NCBI GenBank assembly: GCA_012520715.1
Contig: JAAYNT010000092.1
Coordinates: 1 to 9,438 of the forward strand
DNA: 9,438 bases
Direction of reading: 5' to 3'
Origin: Acholeplasmataceae bacterium
GTDB taxonomy: Bacteria > Bacillota_I > Bacilli_A > Acholeplasmatales > Acholeplasmataceae
In this document: positions 1 through 5,259 of the stretch, piece after piece
Numbering within the stretch: the stretch's first letter is position 1
Layout: each line of letters begins with the position of its first letter
Made by a program: the position numbers and the translations under genes
Notes under the pieces: generated by a model
What the model was told of the DNA's origin: nothing
The model's database searches: none
The model's input: the letters and a program-made list of their open reading frames with translations, nothing else

Positions 1-609
1 TGGAGTAATTTCATTTCTAAATGCTTTACCTATATGAGCAATTCCAAATGGTATTTTTTTCCTTGCTGATCTTTGAATGTTTTTATATTGAATAAATACG
101 TTTTGAGCATTTTCAGGTCTTAAATAAATTTGATTAGCTTGATCAAGGACTACACCTTGATAAGTTTGAAACATCATATTAAATGATCTAATTTCAGTCC
201 AATCAAAACTTCCACAGTTTGGACAAGTAACTTTATTATCATTAATATATTTTTCAAACTTTTCTTTTTTCCAACCGTCTGAATCGGTTCCATTAAAGTC
301 AAAAATTAATTTATCAACTCTAAATCTTTGGTTGCATTTACGACACTCAATTAACGGGTCACTAAAACCAGCAACATGTCCAGATGCTTCCCATACTTTG
401 TTATTAAGTAATATTGACCCGTCTAATAAGACGTTTTCAAGAGTTTCTCTTTGAAACTTCTTTAACCAAGCTTCTTTTATATTTCTTTTTAACAAGCTGC
501 CAAGTGGGCCGTAGTCCCACGTGTTAGCAAGACCTCCGTATATTTCACTACCTTGGTAGATATAGCCCGTATTTTTGGCAAATTGTACTAATTCATCAAC
601 TGTAAACAT
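1..609 (-). CDS. glyS: Glycyl-tRNA synthetase, single-chain class II type (N-terminal 203 residues, cut by window edge)
   Basis: This enzyme charges tRNA-Gly with glycine in the cytoplasm. The visible part is the N-terminal 203 residues. It opens MFTVDELVQF and has the family's YGGLANTWDYGPLG stretch at about 24-37. Cysteines C89, C92, C129 and C132 form two CxxC pairs that look like a zinc site. The catalytic core follows, with YLRPENAQ at about 162-169 and the class II motif 2 region FRNEITP at 197-203, where the window ends. This is the dimeric single-polypeptide form, not the alpha2-beta2 GlyQ/GlyS form. The ATG at 609-607 is preceded by a strong GGAGGG ribosome site that overlaps the recO stop codon, so it is translated as the last visible gene of the phoH-to-glyS operon. 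The RPENAQN segment departs from the usual RPETAQG. Identity is very secure; only the C-terminal catalytic and anticodon-binding parts are unseen. Confidence 0.96.
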   Translation of the reverse strand, partial: MFTVDELVQFAKNTGYIYQGSEIYGGLANTWDYGPLGSLLKRNIKEAWLKKFQRETLENVLLDGSILLNNKVWEASGHVAGFSDPLIECRKCNQRFRVDKLIFDFNGTDSDGWKKEKFEKYINDNKVTCPNCGSFDWTEIRSFNMMFQTYQGVVLDQANQIYLRPENAQNVFIQYKNIQRSARKKIPFGIAHIGKAFRNEITP

Positions 610-621
610 TATAATGCCCTC

Positions 622-1272
622 CTAAATATTTTTAAGACTCACCCGCAGGTGATATTCATAGTATTTTTTTATAAATTGTGAAATTGATTCAAAATAATTT
701 TGATCAATTTCTTCTAAGTCATTAACATCTAAATTTAATAACTTCATTAAGATGATCGTTTCTTGAACATTTAAATCTATAGAAATGACATCTTTTTCAT
801 ATACGATTATTCCAAGTTCTAAATTAAACCCTCTAACTACTCTACCATCAGCTTCAAAGTTAGGTGCATAACCAGCTTGGCTTATTAATTTTATCAAAAA
901 GCTAAGAGTAGCCGCGTTTAAGTTATTAGAATTAATAGATTTTATCAATTCTTCTAACACTAACTCATGGTCAATTTCTTCATCTCTAACTTTATCAATT
1001 GCCTCAAGCATTGCGGCAACTAATTTAGTTTTAAAGAAATCTTTTTTTATTTTTTGGTAATCATCTAGTAGTTTTGCATCAGTTAGGGATTGCATTTTTT
1101 TACCGTTATCGTAAAACTCAATTAAATTTAAATATTGACTAATTAATCGTAGTTCACTAGATAGGCGCTGACTACCTCTTGCGATTAGAGTTTTTTTGCC
1201 TTTTTTAGTATAAACAAACAGCATTCTATTTGTTTCTTGATAAGGCTGGGTTTTATAAATTAAACCTATCAT
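622..1272 (-). CDS. recO: DNA repair protein RecO (216 aa)
   Basis: RecO mediates RecF-pathway recombination: with RecR it loads RecA onto SSB-coated single-stranded DNA and anneals complementary strands. The N-terminal 80 residues fit the OB-fold, with the typical opening GLIYKTQPYQETNRMLFVYTKK reading as 'x-V-L-k-t-x-x-y-x-E-x-x-x-l'. The helical remainder carries LIKLISQAGYAPNF at about 126-139, matching the family's L-L-x-x-L-G-x-x-P signature. At 216 residues it is somewhat shorter than the usual 240-250. It contains no cysteine at all, so the C-x2-C zinc site seen in many Bacillota RecO proteins after that signature is absent. The ATG start shares one base with the era TAA stop (TAATG), with GGAG about 9 nt upstream inside era. 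The stop is TAG. The assignment rests on these motifs and on the conserved era-recO-glyS order. Confidence 0.9.
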   Translation of the reverse strand: MIGLIYKTQPYQETNRMLFVYTKKGKKTLIARGSQRLSSELRLISQYLNLIEFYDNGKKMQSLTDAKLLDDYQKIKKDFFKTKLVAAMLEAIDKVRDEEIDHELVLEELIKSINSNNLNAATLSFLIKLISQAGYAPNFEADGRVVRGFNLELGIIVYEKDVISIDLNVQETIILMKLLNLDVNDLEEIDQNYFESISQFIKKYYEYHLRVSLKNI

Positions 1273-2180
1273 TAATCTTCTCCAATTCCTAAGCTTAGTA
1301 ACATCTTAGGGTCATTTCGCCAATTTTTCTTTACTTTAACCCATAATTCTAAGTGTATTTTCGTATCTAAGGTTTTATTAATATCACGTCTTGCGGCAGT
1401 GCCAATAGACTTGATTTTACTTCCGTCTTTGCCAATTAAGATTTGTTTTTGTGAGTTTTTCTCAACAATAATATCAGCAAAAACATCATATTGGCCACTT
1501 TCTTCATTGTAAAACATATTTTCAATTACTACTGCTGCTGAATGTGGAACCTCAGCTTCAGTATGTAGTAAGATCTTTTCTCTAATTAATTCCATCATTC
1601 TAATGGTTTTACTTTGATCACTTATAAAATCTTCTTCAAATAATAATCCGCCTTCAGGCATTTCAGCTACTGTTAATTCAATTAGCTTATCAATGTGAGT
1701 TTTATCAATTGAACTAATTGGAACAAATGCCTTAAAGTCATAGATGTTCACATAAGATAAAATAATTTCATCAATTTGAGATTTTGTTTTAAATTTATCA
1801 ATTTTATTAATTATTAAAAAAGTTTTAGAATTAGTCTTTTTTAAATAGTCAATGATAAACTTTGAGCTATCATTGTACTTTTGGTCAACGACTAAATAAA
1901 CTAAATCATTATCTTCAACACTAGCTTTAGCAACTTGAGTAACTTTTTTGGAAAGTAAATTATAACTTTTACCCATTCCAGGAGTATCAACAAAAATGAT
2001 TTGATAATCATTTGTTGTAATTGCTCCTAAAATTCTATTTCTAGTTGTTTCTGGCTTTGGTGAAGTAATTGCTATTTTTTCGCCTATTAGTGCGTTTAAT
2101 AAACTAGACTTACCAACATTGGGTCTACCAATGATTGCTACAAATCCTGATTTAATCTTGATCAACCTCGAATTCTTCAA
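1272..2180 (-). CDS. era: GTPase Era, 16S rRNA maturation factor (start codon non-ATG)
   Basis: Era is an essential GTPase that binds the 3' end of 16S rRNA and assists 30S subunit assembly. Using the longest reading (302 aa), the G motifs are G1 GRPNVGKS at 18-25, G2 around PETTRNRI at 43-50, G3 DTPG at 65-68, G4 NKID at 125-128 and G5 near ISSID at 155-159. The C-terminal KH domain has the GxxG loop IGKDG at 249-253. Length matches the family (about 300). There is no ATG near the start. The options are TTG at 2180-2178, TTG at 2165-2163, or ATT at 2156-2154. All lie inside the 3' end of cdd. The only good ribosome site, CGAGG at 2170-2166, has 9-nt spacing to the ATT and none to the nearer TTG. 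The family identity is certain; the exact N-terminus is not. Confidence 0.95.
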   Translation of the reverse strand: MKNSRLIKIKSGFVAIIGRPNVGKSSLLNALIGEKIAITSPKPETTRNRILGAITTNDYQIIFVDTPGMGKSYNLLSKKVTQVAKASVEDNDLVYLVVDQKYNDSSKFIIDYLKKTNSKTFLIINKIDKFKTKSQIDEIILSYVNIYDFKAFVPISSIDKTHIDKLIELTVAEMPEGGLLFEEDFISDQSKTIRMMELIREKILLHTEAEVPHSAAVVIENMFYNEESGQYDVFADIIVEKNSQKQILIGKDGSKIKSIGTAARRDINKTLDTKIHLELWVKVKKNWRNDPKMLLSLGIGED

Positions 2181-2553
2181 AAGCGTAAGGTAGTAGTTTA
2201 ACTAAATTAGTTTTTTCAACTTTTCCTTTTAAGTTAGTTAAAATTACATCAGAATCTTTTGGCATTAATTCAGCCATGACTTGGCGACAAGCGCCACATG
2301 GTGAAATTGGGCCAGGAGTGTCTGCAACAATATAAATTGCTTTAATATTGTTATGATCATATCCTTGACTAATTAACGAAAAAAGAGCATTTCTTTCAGC
2401 ACAACAAGTCAGTCCATATGAAATATTTTCAACATTAGCACCATGAACAAATGTGCCATCTTTTAATTCGATTGCTGCTCCAACTTTAAATTTTGAATAT
2501 GGAACATACGCTTTTTTTCTAGCTTCTAGAGCTTGTTTAATTCCTTTTTCCAT
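2152..2553 (-). CDS. cdd: Cytidine deaminase, small homotetrameric type (133 aa)
   Basis: Cytidine deaminase hydrolyses cytidine and deoxycytidine to uridine and deoxyuridine in pyrimidine salvage. The catalytic signature is complete: NVEN at 40-43 (ribose binding), C51-A-E53 with the zinc ligand and proton-shuttle glutamate, and PCGAC at 85-89 giving zinc ligands C86 and C89. The length and the three-cysteine zinc site match the short Bacillus-type tetrameric enzyme rather than the longer E. coli dimer. The ATG start shares one base with the ybeY TAA stop (TAATG), with AGGA upstream inside ybeY. The 3' end overlaps the upstream edge of era. In Bacillus the gene dgkA sits just before cdd; here it is absent and ybeY adjoins cdd directly. 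Confidence 0.96.
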   Translation of the reverse strand: MEKGIKQALEARKKAYVPYSKFKVGAAIELKDGTFVHGANVENISYGLTCCAERNALFSLISQGYDHNNIKAIYIVADTPGPISPCGACRQVMAELMPKDSDVILTNLKGKVEKTNLVKLLPYAFEEFEVDQD

Positions 2554-2981
2554 TACTCTTTCTTCCTTTCTAGTTTTGCTAAACTTAAAATTCTTTCAGT
2601 TTCATAATTCATAATTTTTTCATCTTCTTCATTTTCATGATCAAATCCAATTAAATGGAGGTAACCATGAACTGCTAAAAATGAAATTTCTCTATCCTCT
2701 GAATGCCCGTATTCGACTGCTTGTCGCTTCATTTTGGGAATAGAGATAAAAATATCACCATTGGAATCTTTATCTTCATCATTAATAAAGCTTAAAACAT
2801 CAGTAGGTCTATCGACATTTCTAAATGTTTTATTTAAAGTATGAATTCGTTCATCAGATGTTAAAATTAAATTAATATTTTTCTTATCTTTAATTGGCTT
2901 AAACACTTTTTTAAGTGTTTTTTCATAATTAGATAAATCGATGTCTAATTCATTAAAAATATTAATTTTCACTTGCTTCAT
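2553..2981 (-). CDS. ybeY: Endoribonuclease YbeY, rRNA maturation and ribosome quality control (142 aa)
   Basis: YbeY is a zinc-dependent single-strand endoribonuclease involved in 16S rRNA 3'-end maturation and ribosome quality control. The metal motif H-x3-H-x5-H is present as HGYLHLIGFDH, giving H105, H109 and H115. The conserved block LNKTFRNVDRPTDVLSF is at about 49-65, including the R54 position associated with activity. Length is close to the usual 150-160. It overlaps the 3' end of phoH by 20 nt. The assigned ATG at 2981 has a GAGAGG only one base upstream, which is too close. A GTG three codons in (2972-2970) lies 10 nt from the same GAGAGG, so the protein may begin VKINIFN (139 aa). 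Its place between phoH and era is the classic ribosome-maturation context. Confidence 0.95.
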   Translation of the reverse strand: MKQVKINIFNELDIDLSNYEKTLKKVFKPIKDKKNINLILTSDERIHTLNKTFRNVDRPTDVLSFINDEDKDSNGDIFISIPKMKRQAVEYGHSEDREISFLAVHGYLHLIGFDHENEEDEKIMNYETERILSLAKLERKKE

Positions 2982-3915
2982 ACCTCTCTAAGATGTTTTG
3001 AACAAGTGGATGTCTTACGACATCTAAACGTTCAAACTCTATTATTTTAATATCTTCAATATTTCTTAAAATAGATAGGGCTTCTCTTAAACCTGATCTA
3101 ACGTTATGTTTTAAGTCAACTTGAGACGGATCTCCAGTTACTATCATCTTAGATCCAAAGCCTAGTCTTGTTAGAAACATCTTCATTTGACTAGTTGTTG
3201 TGTTTTGGGCTTCATCTAAGATAATAAAAGCATTTTCTAAAGTTCTACCTCTCATATAAGCAAGTGGAGCAATTTCAATAATTCCTTTTTCAATTAAAGT
3301 TTGGGTTGATTCTAAACCTAACATTTCATATAGTGCATCATATAGTGGAATTAAATACGGGTCTACTTTTTCTTTTAAATCTCCCGGTAAAAATCCAAGT
3401 GATTCACCAGCTTCAACGACTGGTCTTGTTAAAATGATTTTTTTAACTTCACCTTTCTTTAATTCTTTTACTGCCACTGCTACTGCTAAATAGGTTTTAC
3501 CAGTTCCAGCTGGCCCAACTCCAAAAGTTAAAGGATTTTCTTCAATTGCATCTAAGTATTTAACTTGATTAAAAGTTTTTGGATAAATAGATTTACCATG
3601 AGTATTAACTAATATTCTTTTACGGTTTTTATATAGTGTATATGCATCTTCTAACTGGTCATTTAAACCTAAGTTAATAATATAGATAATATCTCTTTCT
3701 TGTAAACTAATTTTACTATCAGCAATTTTTACTAAAACCTTAAAAATAGATTCTAACAAAGGAATCTTATCTTCTGTAGCATCAGTTACTATTTCATCTC
3801 CGTAAATAGAAACACTTACTCTAAGTAGTGTTTTAAAAATCTTTAAATTACGATCATTTACGCCTACTAAATTAGAAATAGCATTTGCACTAGATATTTT
3901 GGTTTTTAATGTCAA
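2962..3915 (-). CDS. phoH: PhoH-like P-loop ATPase (317 aa, TTG start)
   Basis: PhoH family proteins are cytoplasmic P-loop NTPases linked to RNA metabolism; the exact role is not settled. Residues 1-120 form the N-terminal part typical of Bacillota PhoH (a KH-like region is expected there). The ATPase domain has Walker A GPAGTGKT at 134-141, the conserved RPVVEAGESLGFLPGD block at 164-179, Walker B FIILDEAQN at 230-238, and TGDPSQVDL at 260-268. Length matches Bacillus PhoH (about 319). The start is TTG at 3915-3913, supported by a GGGGTGA ribosome site 6-7 nt upstream and an extended -10 promoter about 25 nt upstream; no in-frame ATG offers a better choice. It is the first gene of the phoH-ybeY-cdd-era-recO-glyS operon. 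Confidence 0.95.
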   Translation of the reverse strand: MTLKTKISSANAISNLVGVNDRNLKIFKTLLRVSVSIYGDEIVTDATEDKIPLLESIFKVLVKIADSKISLQERDIIYIINLGLNDQLEDAYTLYKNRKRILVNTHGKSIYPKTFNQVKYLDAIEENPLTFGVGPAGTGKTYLAVAVAVKELKKGEVKKIILTRPVVEAGESLGFLPGDLKEKVDPYLIPLYDALYEMLGLESTQTLIEKGIIEIAPLAYMRGRTLENAFIILDEAQNTTTSQMKMFLTRLGFGSKMIVTGDPSQVDLKHNVRSGLREALSILRNIEDIKIIEFERLDVVRHPLVQNILERYEASEN

Positions 3916-3939
3916 ATTTATTCACCCCACATCTATATA

Positions 3940-3948
3940 ATTATAGCA
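3940..3948 (-). promoter_or_regulatory. Extended -10 promoter of the phoH operon
   Basis: On the minus strand TGC is followed by a perfect TATAAT (3945-3940), forming the TGn-TATAAT extended -10 element. No TTGACA-like hexamer lies 16-18 bp upstream; that space is taken by an inverted repeat. The predicted transcript start is near 3933, leaving a leader of about 18 nt that contains only the ribosome site, so there is no room for a leader riboswitch. Confidence 0.75.
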
Positions 3949-3955
3949 TAAATTG

Positions 3956-3974
3956 TTAGTAAATACTTTACTAA
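3956..3974. repeat. 19-bp inverted repeat upstream of the phoH -10 (candidate operator)
   Basis: The plus strand reads TTAGTAAA-tac-TTTACTAA, a perfect palindrome with 8-bp arms and a 3-nt centre. It ends 10 bp upstream of the -10 and covers the -35 zone. This placement fits a binding site for a dimeric regulator of the phoH operon. It has no T-tract and is too AT-rich to be a convincing terminator. That a protein binds here is inference; the symmetry is seen directly. Confidence 0.55.
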
Positions 3975-3977
3975 TAG

Positions 3978-4054
3978 TTATATATTTCAATTTAAGATGT
4001 TATTTTAACTAAACCAATTGGATAATGAATAAATAGTAATTTATAATTTATGGT
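3978..4054. other. AT-rich spacer between rpsU terminator and phoH promoter
   Basis: This stretch is strongly AT-rich and holds no credible open frame. The only local symmetry is an 8-bp palindrome CCAATTGG at 4014-4021. It may act as an UP-element-like upstream region for the phoH promoter, but nothing in the sequence proves this. Confidence 0.4.
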
Positions 4055-4077
4055 AAAAAAAAGACCTTAACGGTCTT
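4055..4077 (-). terminator. Rho-independent terminator after rpsU
   Basis: On the minus strand AAGACC - GTTAA - GGTCTT forms a perfect 6-bp stem with a 5-nt loop, followed at once by a run of T (eight in total counting the stem end). It begins 5 nt after the rpsU stop codon, so it closes the secG-rpsU transcript and separates it from the phoH operon, which has its own promoter downstream. Confidence 0.9.
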
Positions 4078-4081
4078 AGTT

Positions 4082-4270
4082 TTATCTACCTTGATTTCTC
4101 TTGTTTCTGGTACGATTTGCTTTTTGTTTCATTTTACGATCAACACTAGGTTTTACGTAATATTTGCGCTTACGTGCTTCAGCTAGGGTTCCAGATTTAG
4201 AGACATCACGCTTAAAACGACGCAGAGCATCTTCTAATGATTCTTTTTCTCGAACAACAGTTTTGGACAT
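4082..4270 (-). CDS. rpsU: 30S ribosomal protein S21 (62 aa)
   Basis: S21 is a small basic protein of the 30S platform near the 3' end of 16S rRNA and helps initiation. The sequence shows the family hallmarks VREKESLEDALRRFKRDVSKSG at about 6-27 and the basic tail with KYYVKPSVDRK at 36-46, ending in a run of K/R/N. Length is normal for Bacillota S21 (about 57-65). The ATG at 4270 has an excellent AAGGAGGG ribosome site. It lies 58 bp downstream of secG with no terminator between them, so it can be read from the strong secG promoter; a weaker promoter of its own may lie in the gap. A strong terminator follows the stop codon. Confidence 0.97.
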   Translation of the reverse strand: MSKTVVREKESLEDALRRFKRDVSKSGTLAEARKRKYYVKPSVDRKMKQKANRTRNKRNQGR

Positions 4271-4298
4271 CTTCAGCCCTCCTTCCGCAACATAAGTC

Positions 4299-4326
4299 TT
4301 AATATGAGATTAAGAAATTATGACAA
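4299..4326 (-). promoter_or_regulatory. Possible rpsU promoter in the secG-rpsU gap
   Basis: Minus-strand TTGTCA (4326-4321), a 16-bp spacer and TATTAA (4304-4299) form a moderate sigma-A-like promoter that would start near 4292, about 22 nt before rpsU. The -10 is only 4/6 to consensus. A weak inverted repeat CTTAAT-5 nt-ATTAAG (4298-4314) overlaps it. This could give extra rpsU transcription beyond secG read-through. Confidence 0.35.
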
Positions 4327-4328
4327 TA

Positions 4329-4556
4329 TTAACCTATTAGTACTCTTGATACGATTGTTGCAACAACAAATATAACTGAGATAACTAACGCTGAAATATT
4401 TAAAACACGCTCAAAGCCTCTGGCTTTTTGGTTTTTAAATAATTCTGATCTAGCTCCACTAAAAGCATCTTGAATATCGTCTTGTGCATTTGACATTAAA
4501 ACGATTGCTATTAAGATAACTGAAGCAATTAGAACAATATAATCGATCCACTGCAT
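4329..4556 (-). CDS. secG: Preprotein translocase subunit SecG (75 aa)
   Basis: SecG is the small auxiliary membrane subunit of the SecYEG protein-export channel. The protein has two hydrophobic spans, about residues 5-21 and 51-73, on either side of a polar loop. That loop contains the family motif around DAFSGARSELFKNQKARGFE (31-50), which corresponds to the usual 'SG.....F....RG.E' pattern before the second span. The length of 75 is typical. The ATG at 4556 follows a near-perfect AAGGAGGT ribosome site and a perfect consensus promoter. The stop is TAA at 4331-4329. In many Bacillota secG is followed by rnr and smpB; here it is followed by rpsU. Confidence 0.93.
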   Translation of the reverse strand: MQWIDYIVLIASVILIAIVLMSNAQDDIQDAFSGARSELFKNQKARGFERVLNISALVISVIFVVATIVSRVLIG

Positions 4557-4583
4557 AATTCTCTACCTCCTTAAAACAAATCA

Positions 4584-4612
4584 ATTATACAAGTTTTTGT
4601 TGACTTTGTCAA
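4584..4612 (-). promoter_or_regulatory. Perfect consensus sigma-A promoter of secG
   Basis: On the minus strand TTGACA (4612-4607), exactly 17 bp, then TATAAT (4589-4584): all twelve consensus positions match with the ideal spacer. Start is predicted near 4577, giving a leader of about 20 nt containing AAGGAGGT. The -35 lies in a small palindrome shared with the divergent promoter of the hydrolase gene. Confidence 0.9.
4600..4612. repeat. 13-bp inverted repeat at the shared -35 of divergent promoters
   Basis: TTGAC-ttt-GTCAA is a perfect palindrome with 5-bp arms. One arm supplies the secG -35 (TTGACA on the minus strand). The plus-strand TTGTCA (4606-4611) or the overlapping bases may serve the opposite gene. 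The symmetry may simply result from two -35 elements overlapping head to head. Confidence 0.5.
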
Positions 4613-4636
4613 TTTATTTATACCACATGATATAAT
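4606..4636 (+). promoter_or_regulatory. Extended -10 promoter of the hydrolase gene
   Basis: TGA-TATAAT (4628-4636) is a full extended -10 on the plus strand. The closest -35 candidate, TTGTCA at 4606-4611, is 19 bp upstream, which is longer than ideal, so the extended -10 probably carries the promoter. Start is predicted near 4643, only about 17 nt before the ATG, so the leader is little more than the GAAGGAG ribosome site. Confidence 0.7.
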
Positions 4637-4659
4637 AATACCAAGAAGGAGATGTTAAT

Positions 4660-5259
4660 ATGAATATTAAAAGGTTCGTTTTAGGGGATTACGAAAGCAA
4701 TTGTTACATCATTTCTTCTGGCGGTAAAGCTTTAGTAATTGACCCTGGATATGTAAATAACGAGATTATTCCTTATCTAAATAGTGAAAATCTCGATGTA
4801 AAATATATTTATTTAACACACGGACATTTTGATCATGTCGGTGGTGTAAATCAATTAAAAAGTTATTTTCCAAATGCCATTGTAAGGATACATCAAGATG
4901 ATGTTATATGGCTTGGTAAAAACGAATTGAACATGTTAAATTTAAAAGTTTCCATTGATGAGACTTTTAGTGATGAACATAACTTTACAATTGGTAATTT
5001 AGGGTTTAGAGTAATACATACTCCAGGTCATTCAGCCGGAGGAATTGCAATACTCACAAACGATAGGTTATTTGTTGGTGACACTTTATTTAGACTTAGT
5101 ATCGGTCGTAGTGATTTCCCATTTGGAGATTATGATACTTTAGTAAATTCAATAAAAAAGTTGTATCTTCTACCTGACAAGACGGTTGTCTATCCTGGTC
5201 ACGGCGAAGCTACAACTATTAGTTTTGAAAAATTACACAATTATTTCGTTAAGGGTTAA
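4660..5259 (+). CDS. Metallo-beta-lactamase-fold hydrolase, glyoxalase II-like (199 aa)
   Basis: This is a cytoplasmic dinuclear-metal hydrolase of the short glyoxalase II-like group (YqgX/GloB-type). The substrate cannot be told from sequence. Seen motifs: T-H54-G-H56-F-D58-H59 (the HxHxDH metal signature), H-T-P-G-H124, D141 within GDTLF (bridging aspartate), GRSDFPFGD at 149-157, and YPGH181. The N-terminal NCYIISSGGKALVIDPG (14-30) is the usual strand pair. The ATG at 4660 has a good GAAGGAG site. Members of about 200-210 residues lack the C-terminal helical domain of classical glyoxalase II, so calling it hydroxyacylglutathione hydrolase would be unsafe. It is the only plus-strand gene, transcribed alone; its stop overlaps the sdaA stop region by 4 bp. 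Confidence 0.92.
   Translation: MNIKRFVLGDYESNCYIISSGGKALVIDPGYVNNEIIPYLNSENLDVKYIYLTHGHFDHVGGVNQLKSYFPNAIVRIHQDDVIWLGKNELNMLNLKVSIDETFSDEHNFTIGNLGFRVIHTPGHSAGGIAILTNDRLFVGDTLFRLSIGRSDFPFGDYDTLVNSIKKLYLLPDKTVVYPGHGEATTISFEKLHNYFVKG

Noticed and set aside
4014..4021. CCAATTGG palindrome upstream of phoH
   Set aside because: An 8-bp palindrome alone in AT-rich DNA is expected by chance and lies far from the promoter core.
4298..4314. Inverted repeat CTTAAT-ATGAG-ATTAAG between secG and rpsU as a terminator
   Set aside because: The stem is only 6 bp and almost all A/T, with no T-run after it on the minus strand; transcription into rpsU is expected to continue.
5176..5190. Hairpin GACAA-GACGG-TTGTC as a minus-strand terminator for sdaA
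   Set aside because: The stem is 5 bp and the nearest A-run (T-run on the minus strand) is about 16 nt away, so it is not a credible terminator.
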